Numbered from the stretch's first letter, positions 9,306-18,522 are shown. The stretch is 60,863 nucleotides of DNA from Bacillota bacterium (GCA_023443025.1 JAEZWM010000061.1:1-60863), one strand, 5' to 3'. Notes: a model not told the origin generated them from the sequence alone. A program made the numbers and translations.

Positions 9306-10823
9306 CTAAAATAGTGGGCTCAGGAATCTTAAGATACCCCTGTATGTTTTCATAATTCTTCCATGGCTCAAATCGTCATAACCAAGTTGTTTACTAACTT
9401 CAAAAACTTCCAAATAATCCTCCTTAATCTTTTCTATAACTGACGAATTTATGATTAAAGTGCCGCATTCCATATGAAGATATAGTGACCTATAGTCCAT
9501 ATTTATAGTTCCTACAATAGCAACTACATCATCCGAGATATAGCTCTTTGCATGTATAAAACCGGGTGAATATAAATAAATCTTGACACCCGCTTCCATA
9601 AGCTCTTCAAAATAAGATTGAGTAAGCTCATAGACTGTTTTTTTATCCGGAATACCGGGTACGACTATTCTAACATCTACTCCCCTTTTAGCGGCCATGC
9701 ATAGAGCAGATGTCATTTCAAAATCTATTACTAAATAAGGTGTAAAAATATATACATATTCTTTTGCCTGCCAGATAATTTCCAAATAAACATTGCTACT
9801 TATTGCTTCATTATCAAAAGGAGTATCAGTAAATGGCTGAATAAAACCGTCTGATTTAAAATTTAAATCCGGATTTGTCCTAAAATCGTCTATATCTGAT
9901 CTTCCGGGGTTAAGTGCATCCCAAAGATTTAAAAACATACTCGTGAAGTTCGAGACGGCATCTCCATAAAGTCTAACAGCAGTATCCTTCCAGTGCCCGT
10001 ATGGAGAATTTATATTTATATACTCGTCTGCAAGATTTAAGCCCCCGGTATATCCGATATTACCGTCGATAACCGTAATTTTTCTATGATCCCTATTATT
10101 CATAATAGCGGAAAGCACCGGTCTCATCTTATTAAAAACCGTTACTTTAACACCGGCTTCCCTTAAAATTCTATTTTCTTCAGAAGGAAATACTCCAATA
10201 CATCCCATATCATCATAGATAAGTCTAACGTCAACGCCAGAACCGGCTTTTTCTATAAGAATCTCTTTTATACCATCCCACATCTGCCCTCTTTTTATTA
10301 TGAAGTACTCCATAAATATAAACTTTTCAGCAGATTTTAAATCCTCGAGTAGATCAGAATACATCTCCTCTCCGACTTTATAGTATTTTATTTCTGTATT
10401 TTCATGTATAGGATAACCACCAATTTTGCTGATATAGCTCGCTGTCTGATTAAGTCTGTCCGGTACCTTTTTTAAGATACTTTCATTCTGATCTAACACA
10501 GGACTAAGCTGTTTTTCAGCGATATTTAGGATCCTAATTAACCTTTGAGCAGGCCTTTTATTTCCCCAAAGCCAGTACATAAGACCACCGATTAGTGGTA
10601 CCATACCGATTACGACAATCCATACTATTTTATATGCCGGATTTTCCTTAGAATAGATAACTTCTAAAAACATAAAGAAACTAAAGATTGAAAAAGCAGT
10701 ACCAATCCAGCTGGCAAGATAAGTAAGTCTTGAAAAAAGAATAAATACCCATACCAATTGGATGAGAATCATTATGATTATAAAAGGTAATCTGGAGAAT
10801 AATAATTTAAATATATTTTTCAC
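9306..10823 (-). CDS. cls: Cardiolipin synthase
   Basis: A 505-residue phospholipase-D-superfamily enzyme that condenses two phosphatidylglycerols into cardiolipin at the membrane. Two N-terminal membrane helices (about 12-32 and 65-87, PLDc_N type) precede two HKD motifs: H246-x-K248-x4-D253 followed by GNIGYTGG, and H424-x-K426-x4-D431 followed by GTINMDYRS. The length and ending (YRGILRFLSPLF) fit bacterial Cls. It is a single-gene unit ending in the terminator shared with usp. Confidence 0.93.
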   Translation of the reverse strand: MKNIFKLLFSRLPFIIIMILIQLVWVFILFSRLTYLASWIGTAFSIFSFFMFLEVIYSKENPAYKIVWIVVIGMVPLIGGLMYWLWGNKRPAQRLIRILNIAEKQLSPVLDQNESILKKVPDRLNQTASYISKIGGYPIHENTEIKYYKVGEEMYSDLLEDLKSAEKFIFMEYFIIKRGQMWDGIKEILIEKAGSGVDVRLIYDDMGCIGVFPSEENRILREAGVKVTVFNKMRPVLSAIMNNRDHRKITVIDGNIGYTGGLNLADEYININSPYGHWKDTAVRLYGDAVSNFTSMFLNLWDALNPGRSDIDDFRTNPDLNFKSDGFIQPFTDTPFDNEAISSNVYLEIIWQAKEYVYIFTPYLVIDFEMTSALCMAAKRGVDVRIVVPGIPDKKTVYELTQSYFEELMEAGVKIYLYSPGFIHAKSYISDDVVAIVGTINMDYRSLYLHMECGTLIINSSVIEKIKEDYLEVFEVSKQLGYDDLSHGRIMKTYRGILRFLSPLF

Positions 10824-11015
10824 GTGTCTGCTCCTCGGTGTTTGATAATGTTATTGTACCTAGGTTTATTGTAATTGTATCGGATATTTGGTTGAAATCT
10901 CTGCTTTCCAATAGTTGTTCATCTAGTTATTAACTTCGTACGTCTAACTTTTGATTAATTTACTTATATGTTTTCACAGCATCCGGTTCTAAAGCTTTTT
11001 AATAAAAATCCGGAT

Positions 11016-11060
11016 AAAAAAATCCCCTTATTGATTATTGTACATCAATAAAGGGATTTT
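11016..11060 (-). terminator. Terminator of the duplicated lipoprotein gene
   Basis: AATCCCTTTATTGAT / ATCAATAAGGGGATT on the minus strand (15-nt arms, one mismatch) is followed by seven Ts. The gene-free stretch 10824-11015 to its left shows nothing else that I can interpret. Confidence 0.85.
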
Positions 11061-11079
11061 GTGTATTTATAATTTTTTA

Positions 11080-12255
11080 CTATCTAGCAAGTTTTGCAGC
11101 TTCTGTTACTGCAGCTTGATAGTCTTCAACTGTAATAGTAACTGATGAAGTTAAATCAGGAATATCAGGTACTGATTTATGTGCTTCGTCTCTTTCTTTT
11201 ACAGCTAGGCCATTGATTTCATCAATTGTTTTGCCTTCCATCCACTTTGTGAATTCAGCAATTTGCTCATGCCATTCTTTTTCGATTGATGAAGCGCCTT
11301 TCATACCGTACTCATCACCTAGGTCAAGTTTTGATTTAGGTTCAGCTGTAACGTCTCCGTCGATAACTCCTTCGTCATTAAACTTAACTTGGTTTTGAAT
11401 TACGTCAACTATAGCTTTTACAACTTTGTCTTCTGCATCAAGTGCAACTGCTGCTGCAGTAGTATTGATGTGAGAAGCCATTCCTTTGCCTTCTTCAAGC
11501 TCTTTTGATCTCATAGTTGAAGTAACAACTCCAAGACCAACTTTTACTGCACCTTCTACGTCTTGTGCATTGTCCCAAGCTTCTTTAACTGCTGCTTGGT
11601 ATGATTCTACGGTGATAGTTACAGATGATGTAAGATCCGGGATATCCGGTACTGATTTATGTGCTTCGTCTCTTTCTTTTACTGCTATGCCTGTAACTTC
11701 GTCCGCTGTTTTGCCAATCATCCACTCTTCAAAAGCTGCCATTTGCTCATCCCACTCTTTACCGATTTCGGATGCACCTTTCATTCCGTATTCAGCGCCT
11801 CTTTCCTTCTTACTTTTAACATCAGCATTAAGGTCAGCTGCGAAAGTTCCGTCTTCAGCAAATTCAACTTTAGTTTGTGCAACGTCAACTGTTACGCTAA
11901 CGATTTTTCCTTCAGCATCGAATCCAACAGCTGCTAGTGTAGTATCTGCTTGAGCTACTGCTCCACTACCTTCTGCACCGTCTTTACTCTTTGCATTTGA
12001 AGAAACAAGTCCTAGACCAACCTTTGCGATTTGGCCAGCTGCTGCTTCTGCGCCTTCTTTAGCTTCTTCAGTAGCTTCTTCTTTATCTTCTTCTTTTGGC
12101 TCTTCAGCTTTTTCTTCAGTTTTATCTTCAGTTTTATCTTCTACAACTTCTTCAGCTTTATCTTCCTTAACAGGTGTTTCAGTTTTAGGTGTACAAGCTG
12201 CTATTGGTAGAATTACCATTGATAAAACTAATAGCAATGCTAAAATTTTCTTCAA
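11080..12255 (-). CDS. Lipoprotein with two FMN-attachment-like repeats
   Basis: A 391-residue secreted lipoprotein: TTG start at 12255 chosen because an AGGGGG site lies just upstream, signal peptide with lipobox PIAAC (Cys21), then an acidic K/E-rich linker to about residue 75, then two repeats of exactly 160-residue period. Each repeat runs KVGLG...VSVTVDVAQTKVEF...YGMKGASEI.KEW..Q...F..WM.GKT..E and ends in PDIPDLTSSVTITV. The final DLTSSVT has the D-x2-S-x2-T spacing of the ApbE flavinylation motif (DxxSGAT), so the domain may be a diverged FMN-binding domain; threonines 213 and 373 would be the sites. This is inference. I know no assigned function. Confidence 0.8.
   Translation of the reverse strand: MKKILALLLVLSMVILPIAACTPKTETPVKEDKAEEVVEDKTEDKTEEKAEEPKEEDKEEATEEAKEGAEAAAGQIAKVGLGLVSSNAKSKDGAEGSGAVAQADTTLAAVGFDAEGKIVSVTVDVAQTKVEFAEDGTFAADLNADVKSKKERGAEYGMKGASEIGKEWDEQMAAFEEWMIGKTADEVTGIAVKERDEAHKSVPDIPDLTSSVTITVESYQAAVKEAWDNAQDVEGAVKVGLGVVTSTMRSKELEEGKGMASHINTTAAAVALDAEDKVVKAIVDVIQNQVKFNDEGVIDGDVTAEPKSKLDLGDEYGMKGASSIEKEWHEQIAEFTKWMEGKTIDEINGLAVKERDEAHKSVPDIPDLTSSVTITVEDYQAAVTEAAKLAR
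11160..11700 (-). repeat. 480-bp-period internal duplication within lipoprotein gene
   Basis: Blocks of near-identical DNA recur 480 nt apart. The clearest is the block at 11165-11200 against 11645-11680, encoding KERDEAHKSVPDIPD in both copies. This indicates an intragenic tandem duplication that has diverged elsewhere but stayed conserved around the C-terminal motif of each repeat. Confidence 0.85.
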
Positions 12256-12298
12256 TCTAATTTCCCCCTTTTTTATTTGAATTAAATTCCGCAAAATA

Positions 12299-12327
12299 AT
12301 AATAGCATAATCGCCCAATTTGTACAA
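12299..12327 (-). promoter_or_regulatory. Candidate promoter of the duplicated lipoprotein gene
   Basis: On the minus strand TTGTAC, a 17-nt spacer and TGCTATTAT give a weak -35 with an extended -10 element, about 45 nt before the TTG start. Confidence 0.45.
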
Positions 12328-12475
12328 TTTTTCGTGTCCTATTCTATTGCGATAAGACGATATTTAAAGTTTTCTTAATATATTGTATATAATAGCCCAC
12401 TATTTTTTTGCTCTCTAAAGTATTCATCATTATTATTGATAATCTATTTCATTATAAAGGGGCTGTGGCCTTTGT

Positions 12476-13807
12476 TTACTCGCTCATTATAGATCTTATT
12501 TGAGATGCGGCTGAGTTAAGTACATCCTCTACTGCTTCTCCTTCTGAAATCCTATCGATGATTTCTTTTAAGTTCTCTCTTATTCTTAGTATCCCATCCA
12601 CTGTTGGAATACTTGTACCGCTATCCAGTGATGTGGCTAGCACCTTTAATGCAGGATTTTCATCAAGGTACTTAATATAAGTTTGATTCGATGAATATTT
12701 AAATGGTGTTATTCCATGGTACAGTGTAGCAAGTTCAACATTTGTCTGTTCGGATATTAGATATTTTAAAAAATCAAATGAGGCTCTTTGCCTACTCTCG
12801 TCAGTTTTAAGAATAAATACTGAAGGTCCATTTAATGGTATATATGGTTTTTGAGGATTTTGAGGTATATTTGTATATCCAACCTCAAACTCGAGTTCTT
12901 CAGGCACCATAAATACAGAGTAATACGATGACATCATAAACATTCCAAGCTCTCCATTTTCAAATGCTCCTAGTAAAGATCCTTGTTCAGACGGAGTCTT
13001 GAATAGCCCAATTTGATAACCATTTTGTAGCATTAGTAGTGTTTCTATTAGTTTGGGCTGGATTAAACTTACATCCTGACTTTTGTAGATATTATCAGTA
13101 TATTGATTAATAAGTAAATCTGCCAACTCTGTGCTTGATTCGGAACCAAAACCGGTAATACCCAGTTCACTATAAATCCTCTCTGAATGTGCACCTATTT
13201 CATCCCATGTTACCGGAGCTTCGAGTCCTAGTGAATCAAGAAGTGTTTTATTATAGTATAATAGCTCCCCGGTCTTGACTAATGGGATCATGTATCTCCC
13301 ACCTAGCTGAGTACCTTCTTCACTGATATTTGAAGGAATTATACTATCAAAGTTTGCAATTCCAATTTCAGAATCTCTTATATATTGGTCTAGATCCACC
13401 ATTTTTGATTCGATAGTTTGAGTGGGATAAGCAAAAGGAAAATCTATTAATATATCTACTTCTCCCTCAGAAGATTCTTCTAAAGTCTCTTGAAGGCTTT
13501 CAGGTTCTTGTCTTATCGTTTTTACTTTAATTCCATTGTCCATATTATTGTAGATTTCTACGATTCTGTCTAACTCACCTTGAAACTCATCCGAGAAGCT
13601 GTGCCAGAGTATCAGCTCGGACTGTGGAAGAGGTATCTCCTCAGGCTCAATTTTTTCTTCTTCTGAAGCTTCTTGTACTATAGCTTCCTCTTCTTTTTGT
13701 GCCTTTTCATTGACAGATGTGCTCTCCTGTTTTTTTGTATCTACTGCAGGACTGCAGGCTGATAAAAGCATTATAAAAGTTAATAGTATTGCTACTGTTT
13801 TTTTCAT
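12476..13807 (-). CDS. Extracellular solute-binding lipoprotein (family 1, sugar type)
   Basis: A 443-residue ABC-importer substrate-binding protein anchored by a lipobox (LLSAC, Cys18). After an acidic linker, the fold begins with LILWHSF, typical of the maltose/multiple-sugar-binding group, and includes ETLEESSEGEVDILID, ELLYYNKTLLDSLGL..PVTWDEI and a C-terminal helical lobe. No permease or ATPase gene is adjacent, so it is an orphan in this window; it may serve a transporter elsewhere. It is the last gene of the minus-strand run purC to here, with a 47-nt gap after the nitroreductase gene. Confidence 0.85.
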   Translation of the reverse strand: MKKTVAILLTFIMLLSACSPAVDTKKQESTSVNEKAQKEEEAIVQEASEEEKIEPEEIPLPQSELILWHSFSDEFQGELDRIVEIYNNMDNGIKVKTIRQEPESLQETLEESSEGEVDILIDFPFAYPTQTIESKMVDLDQYIRDSEIGIANFDSIIPSNISEEGTQLGGRYMIPLVKTGELLYYNKTLLDSLGLEAPVTWDEIGAHSERIYSELGITGFGSESSTELADLLINQYTDNIYKSQDVSLIQPKLIETLLMLQNGYQIGLFKTPSEQGSLLGAFENGELGMFMMSSYYSVFMVPEELEFEVGYTNIPQNPQKPYIPLNGPSVFILKTDESRQRASFDFLKYLISEQTNVELATLYHGITPFKYSSNQTYIKYLDENPALKVLATSLDSGTSIPTVDGILRIRENLKEIIDRISEGEAVEDVLNSAASQIRSIMSE

Positions 13808-13854
13808 AAAAAACTCCTAGTTTATATTTCAATTTGCAATATTTCACTTATTAT

Positions 13855-14370
13855 CTAATCTATAAAGTAGTACGTCTCCACTCTTTCTTTATATTCGGGC
13901 TCTTCGTTAGGATAGCCAACAGTCATTGCCGCATAGACTGCTTCACCTTCCGGAATTCCGATTTTAGTGAAGATATCTCTTATTTTTTCATCATCATTTA
14001 AATGTTTAAACTGATTTATCCAGCAGCATCCAAGTCCATAGTAATTGGCGGCTAAGTACATATTTTGCATAGCAACAGAGGTATCTGCAAGTCCGTTTTC
14101 TAATTCCCTAGGAACGGAAATCATAATAAGGGTCTTTGTATTAAAAAGATTATATCCATCCCTTTTAAGTGCTCTTTCAACTTCCTGTTCCAATTTACGT
14201 ATAATGTCTTCATTCTCAACAATAGTGTATCTTCTCTTTTGCTTATCCATCCCGGTGGGTGCATATTTTGCCGATTCGATTAATTTAATAATCAAGTCTC
14301 TATCAACTTTTTGGTCCATGTATGAACGGATAGTTCTTCTTGTTTTTATAATGTCTATTAAATCTTTCAT
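13855..14370 (-). CDS. Nitroreductase-family FMN-dependent oxidoreductase
   Basis: A 171-residue member of the small nitroreductase family. The N-terminus has the FMN phosphate-binding TRRTIRSYMD, followed by AKYAPTGMDKQ, and the C-terminal half has NMYLAANYYGLGCCWINQF, then PEGEAVYAAMTVGYP. It should be a homodimeric cytoplasmic flavoprotein using NAD(P)H; the physiological substrate is unknown. It lies 32 nt after ybaK on the same strand. Confidence 0.9.
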   Translation of the reverse strand: MKDLIDIIKTRRTIRSYMDQKVDRDLIIKLIESAKYAPTGMDKQKRRYTIVENEDIIRKLEQEVERALKRDGYNLFNTKTLIMISVPRELENGLADTSVAMQNMYLAANYYGLGCCWINQFKHLNDDEKIRDIFTKIGIPEGEAVYAAMTVGYPNEEPEYKERVETYYFID

Positions 14371-14402
14371 CTTATATCTCCCTTAATAAATGTTTTGGAA
14401 AA

Positions 14403-14882
14403 TTATTTTACCGTTATGTCCTTTAACTCTGCATTTGTCATTTTAATTAAATCTTCAGGTTTTAATTCTATTTGACTGCCAATTTGACCTGCACTTATTA
14501 TCATGCTTTCCAAATCTTTTGCTGATTCATTGATGATGGTTCTATAGTTTTTTACCATACCTATTGGAGAACAACCACCTCTTATGTATCCTGTTGTAGC
14601 TTGTATTTTATTGGTGTTTAGCGGTGCTATCTTTTTTTCGCCTACAATCATGGCAAACTTTTTTAAATCAACCTCAAGATCAACCGGAAGAACAGCTACA
14701 TAAACACCGGTTATTCCTTCTAACACAAGGGTTTTATAAACTTCTGAATTCTTTTTATTTATTTTCTTTGCTACTGATATACCGTCGATTTTGCCATCAT
14801 CTATTTCATATCCATGGATTTTGTATTCTATTCCTGATGCATCCAGTAGTCTCATGACATTTGTCTTCTTTTTTCCTTTCAT
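14403..14882 (-). CDS. ybaK: Cys-tRNA(Pro)/Cys-tRNA(Cys) deacylase YbaK
   Basis: A 159-residue trans-editing enzyme of the YbaK/ProX/EbsC family, hydrolysing mischarged Cys-tRNA(Pro). Diagnostic segments are the KTNVMRLLD start, the catalytic-lysine region KTLVLEG, VAVLPVDLEVDLKKFA and GYIRGGCSPIG. The length is typical. Its start overlaps the stop of the M50 protease gene by 4 nt (ATGA), indicating translational coupling. Confidence 0.93.
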   Translation of the reverse strand: MKGKKKTNVMRLLDASGIEYKIHGYEIDDGKIDGISVAKKINKKNSEVYKTLVLEGITGVYVAVLPVDLEVDLKKFAMIVGEKKIAPLNTNKIQATTGYIRGGCSPIGMVKNYRTIINESAKDLESMIISAGQIGSQIELKPEDLIKMTNAELKDITVK

Positions 14883-15958
14883 TTTTCACCGCCCTCTATT
14901 ACTTCTAAAAGCTTCATTAACAACGTTTCTTCCATCATCGCTATTCCCTTTATTGGATATTTCTCTTTTAATTCCAGCCCTTGTTTTGCATAGGTTTTTG
15001 CTCTATCAATGTCCAGCTTGGCCGAGAAATTGTAATATGCAAGTATTCTCCTTGCATTTATATCCATATCTTTCTCAAGTCTCGTCTCTATTTCCGAAAA
15101 TAGTTTGGTTGCTTTTATTTTGTCTTCTTTAACACAGCAATTGTAATAGATTAACTCGTATATAATTGAATCCTTCTGGATATTTTCAAGCAGATGGTAT
15201 TTATTTTCTATGATTTCAATTCGTTCATCCATCAATGCCCTGTCACCTGAATCGAGTCCTTTAAAGTACATAAATAGATTTATCATAATTGCAAATGCAT
15301 TGTCTTCGTGTTTAATATTATATAATGGAAGATCTGAAGGTCTTGTTCCGGTTATAAGATCTTGCTGAAGTTTCTGAGTATCTAATACCAATGTCCTCTT
15401 TTCACCTTCTGATTTATATAACTTAACAAGGTAACCGTCGTTGAAGTTCCCGCCAACTTCGGCCGGTAGAACATTTGAAAACACCATAAATAGAGTTACG
15501 ATAATAGAAATAAATATGTATGGTCTAACTCCGAAGCTTAAAAAGTAAAGAATAATAAGTGGAATCAAGGTTAAACTATTTGCTATATAGCCTGATTTAT
15601 AGAATGCGATTTGGTTTTTTTCACTGATGACTTTATTGGGAATCATAATAGCTAAACCCAGGGCGTTTGTAAAACCGTCAGCCCTGAGCTTTAACTTGTT
15701 ATCTTGTTTATAAATTGTAAGACCTAAAATTTGGAATCCAAAAAAACTGAAGTTATTTTTTACACCACAAATCACATGACCTAGTTCATGTATTATAATC
15801 TGAACGAAAAGGGTCACGCTTGCAATAACAAGTCCTTTATAAATTGCTAATGCATATACTAAAAAGGTATTGTTAAGCTGACCGGTATCAATAAATAATG
15901 ATAGAATCAGCAGTGGTATAATAGCTAAAATCGCTATTTGAACTATAGTTTTTTTCAT
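14879..15958 (-). CDS. M50-family membrane metalloprotease-like protein with C-terminal cytosolic domain
   Basis: A 359-residue membrane protein with the zinc-protease motif HELGH at residues 57-61 inside a hydrophobic helix and a likely third ligand in NFNDG (Asp174), as in site-2 proteases. Hydrophobic segments are near 5-25, 35-60, 120-145 and 147-165. The C-terminal ~180 residues are soluble, helical and reminiscent of TPR-like repeats (CCVKEDKIKATKLFSEIE; YAKQGLELKEKYP). No PDZ domain is visible. It sits 4 nt after purC and overlaps ybaK by 4 nt. The substrate is unknown; an anti-sigma factor or a membrane peptide are possibilities. Confidence 0.8.
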   Translation of the reverse strand: MKKTIVQIAILAIIPLLILSLFIDTGQLNNTFLVYALAIYKGLVIASVTLFVQIIIHELGHVICGVKNNFSFFGFQILGLTIYKQDNKLKLRADGFTNALGLAIMIPNKVISEKNQIAFYKSGYIANSLTLIPLIILYFLSFGVRPYIFISIIVTLFMVFSNVLPAEVGGNFNDGYLVKLYKSEGEKRTLVLDTQKLQQDLITGTRPSDLPLYNIKHEDNAFAIMINLFMYFKGLDSGDRALMDERIEIIENKYHLLENIQKDSIIYELIYYNCCVKEDKIKATKLFSEIETRLEKDMDINARRILAYYNFSAKLDIDRAKTYAKQGLELKEKYPIKGIAMMEETLLMKLLEVIEGGEK

Positions 15959-15962
15959 CGTA

Positions 15963-16643
15963 CTAGACTAGTAACAGCTCCGGCAATTCAAGAGGCGTTA
16001 CACACTCTTCTCCTTTGTAGACTCTCATGTTTCCTCCGGAAACCTCATCTATCAACATTAGATTTCCGGCTTTATCCTTACCAAACTCCAGCTTGATATC
16101 ATAGAGTTCTAAGCCTTTTGATGCTAAAATCTCTCTAATAACATCTGAGATTTCTCTTGTATACTTTACGATGTCATTGTATTCTTTTTCTGTGAGAACT
16201 TCAAGCATTAATAGAGCACTCTTGCTGATCGGTGGATCTCCGGCTTCGTCATCCTTGATCGTAATCTCAACAAAACCGTCAAGATCTTTACCTTCTTCAA
16301 CATACTTTCTAAATCGTCTATAAAAGCTTCCTACAGCTTTGTATCTACATATACACTCAATTCCATCGCCATATTGCTCAGCTTCTAATACTTCCATGGT
16401 ATTGTTTTCTAAATTTGCATTTATATAATGAGTAGGAATTCCTCTTCTTTTAAACGCTTCAAAGAAAAACTTAGTTATTCTAAGTCCGGCATTCCCGGCA
16501 CCTTCTATCTTTAATCCTACCTTGTTTGCACCGGGATCAAAAACTCCATCATTTCCGGTTACATCGTCTTTAAACACGAGCAGTAGATTACCACTGTCCA
16601 GTTTGTAAACATCTTTTGTTTTTCCCTTATTAATTAGCTGCAT
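15963..16643 (-). CDS. purC: Phosphoribosylaminoimidazole-succinocarboxamide synthase (SAICAR synthetase)
   Basis: A 226-residue enzyme of purine biosynthesis that joins CAIR and aspartate with ATP. The start LINKGKTKDVYKLD, VFKDDVTGNDG, SFYRRFRKYVEEG, PPISKSALL and KLEFGKDKAGNLMLIDEVS are recognisable. I choose the ATG at 16643 because GGAGG lies 5 nt before it; the upstream in-frame ATG (16655) contains that site. Some internal motifs depart from the commonest PurC consensus (VFDPGAN in place of the usual substrate-loop text), as in a divergent clostridial branch. No other pur gene is nearby. Confidence 0.88.
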   Translation of the reverse strand: MQLINKGKTKDVYKLDSGNLLLVFKDDVTGNDGVFDPGANKVGLKIEGAGNAGLRITKFFFEAFKRRGIPTHYINANLENNTMEVLEAEQYGDGIECICRYKAVGSFYRRFRKYVEEGKDLDGFVEITIKDDEAGDPPISKSALLMLEVLTEKEYNDIVKYTREISDVIREILASKGLELYDIKLEFGKDKAGNLMLIDEVSGGNMRVYKGEECVTPLELPELLLV

Positions 16644-16717
16644 ATTCCCCTCCATATTGTCACTTTTAAAAATTCTATTACCTTTTTATTATACTACATT
16701 TGTTCTAATATAAAAAG

Positions 16718-17332
16718 TTATAAGCGTGACCTTTCAAGCTTTGTGCCTATTTTGTCATGTAATTCGGGGGCTATGTTTGCAACACTAAAACCTAGCATAA
16801 AACCAAATATAACATCCGTTGGCCAGTGCACCCCTAAAATCAGTCTTGTCAGTCCAATAATAAGGGGAAGGATTAAACTTACCATTCGAATCCTTTTTGA
16901 AGTATTTGAATCTCCCTTTACAATTCTGTATAAAGTCCAAAGGGTGGCAGAACTTACTGAAGCATGCCCGCTTGGAAAGCTGTAACCACCTTGTGTTATC
17001 CTCATAAAGTCCATCGGTCTTATTCTAATAAATATATGCTTAAATACCTCCACCAATAAGTTCGAAAACAATGTAGCTAAAAGCAGTGTAAAAAATAACC
17101 TATAATCCTTTTTAATTACGCAGTAAGCTAATACCACGGGATATATGGCAAAATAACTGGTTACATTACCTATCGAGGTAATAAAATATGGCCATCTCCA
17201 GTTTACACTAATTAAATTTTGAATAAATCTAATTAAAGCAAGGTCAAATATAGTGCCTCTTGCACCTCTTATATATAATCCGAATATAACTATAAATAGT
17301 ATTAATGCAGCACTTGTCATCCATCTTTTCAT
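16718..17332 (-). CDS. PAP2-family membrane phosphatase
   Basis: A 204-residue integral membrane phosphatase of the PAP2 superfamily, acting on lipid phosphates such as undecaprenyl or phosphatidylglycerol phosphates. The three catalytic motifs are visible: KHIFIRIRP, SFPSGHAS and RLILGVHWPTDVIFG. Six hydrophobic segments surround them. It is the last gene of a three-gene minus-strand operon with the chromate transporter (11-nt gap). Confidence 0.9.
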   Translation of the reverse strand: MKRWMTSAALILFIVIFGLYIRGARGTIFDLALIRFIQNLISVNWRWPYFITSIGNVTSYFAIYPVVLAYCVIKKDYRLFFTLLLATLFSNLLVEVFKHIFIRIRPMDFMRITQGGYSFPSGHASVSSATLWTLYRIVKGDSNTSKRIRMVSLILPLIIGLTRLILGVHWPTDVIFGFMLGFSVANIAPELHDKIGTKLERSRL

Positions 17333-17343
17333 TGATTCATCCT

Positions 17344-18513
17344 CTATATAATTATTCCCAGCAGTATGCAGCCCAGTACCACGAGTGGTGCGGGCACCTT
17401 TTTAGTTGCAAGAAGTAGAATGGTTAAAATTAATATACCTAAGTTTTCTATACTTAGTCCGGCCTTTTGTAAAATTATAATTGCTGCTGAACTTATCATT
17501 CCACCTGCGACAGCATTTATTCCTCTGAGTGAAACTTTTATCCCCTTTACCTTTCTTAGGTCGGCCCATAGTGGGTAAACGAAGTAAATCAGGAGTATGC
17601 CCGGCAAAAATATCCCTATCCCACCTATTAGACCTGCAGCTATCTGATATAATACCCCTGCTTCCGATGCTGCTACTCCGGAGGCATAAGCACTAAAGCT
17701 AAACATAGGACCCGGTACTCCTTGGACAAGTCCATAACCGGTTAAAAATTCTTCTGCCGTCATATATGCATTTATATCGACCAAATCAGTGTACATCATG
17801 GGTACAACTACCTGACCTCCACCAAAAACCAGATATCCATATCTATAAAATCTATCAAAAAGATAAATCAGTCTTGATGATGTCAATCCATAGAGAAGTG
17901 GAGGTATTATAATAAAACCTATAAATGCAGCTACTATACCCCAGTTGGGTTTTAATTTCGGTTTTGTCCACAGATTTTTCTCCTTTGTGGTGAGTATTGC
18001 GGCTAGACCTCCTATTATTAATATTACAGGAAAAGTCCACGCTTTTCTAATGAAGTATGATGATGCCAATCCCATAATAAATAATGCTATGGTTAATGGA
18101 CCATGAAGAACCTTCTTCCCGATTTTGTATGCTGCAAGTATTATAAAACCAGCCGCCATTGGGGCTATATACCTAAGAATATTTAAATCCAAATTATACC
18201 TAATAAATATACTAGTTAAAAAGGATAGAGCCGTCATGAATAAAATGGCAGGAAGTCCCCACACGAGCATGGTTAGAAAGCCAAGAATTGGACCACCCAT
18301 CTTATAACCTATTGCAACTATTGTCTGAGTACTTCCGGGTCCCGGTAATAAGCCGCAAAGGGCTATTAATTCAATCAGTTCTTCTTCACTTATATACTTT
18401 TTCTTGGATACTAACTGGTCCATAAAGACACCATAATGAGCTTCCGGACCACCATATGCACCAAGAGAACAAATCAGTACATCTTTGAGAAAAGTAAATT
18501 TATTTTTCAACAT
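17344..18513 (-). CDS. chrA: Chromate transporter family protein (full-length, two-domain)
   Basis: A 389-residue membrane protein with two homologous CHR domains of about 190 residues. Each carries the family GPG/GGP signatures: LLPGPGSTQTIVAIGYKMGG in the first and QGVPGPMFSFSAYASGV in the second, with FGGGQVVVPMM. It is recognised as the long-chain ChrA family; chromate is the named substrate but the natural substrate in anaerobes may be another oxyanion. It lies 9 nt after the 106-aa membrane-protein gene. Confidence 0.92.
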   Translation of the reverse strand: MLKNKFTFLKDVLICSLGAYGGPEAHYGVFMDQLVSKKKYISEEELIELIALCGLLPGPGSTQTIVAIGYKMGGPILGFLTMLVWGLPAILFMTALSFLTSIFIRYNLDLNILRYIAPMAAGFIILAAYKIGKKVLHGPLTIALFIMGLASSYFIRKAWTFPVILIIGGLAAILTTKEKNLWTKPKLKPNWGIVAAFIGFIIIPPLLYGLTSSRLIYLFDRFYRYGYLVFGGGQVVVPMMYTDLVDINAYMTAEEFLTGYGLVQGVPGPMFSFSAYASGVAASEAGVLYQIAAGLIGGIGIFLPGILLIYFVYPLWADLRKVKGIKVSLRGINAVAGGMISSAAIIILQKAGLSIENLGILILTILLLATKKVPAPLVVLGCILLGIII

Positions 18514-18522
18514 TTTTCCACC

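Noticed and set aside
11486..11953. Long plus-strand ORF (155 codons) opposite the duplicated lipoprotein
   Set aside because: It is the antisense of a biased Ala/Glu/Lys-rich coding sequence, gives a Ser/Thr-rich product without family features and has no ribosome site.
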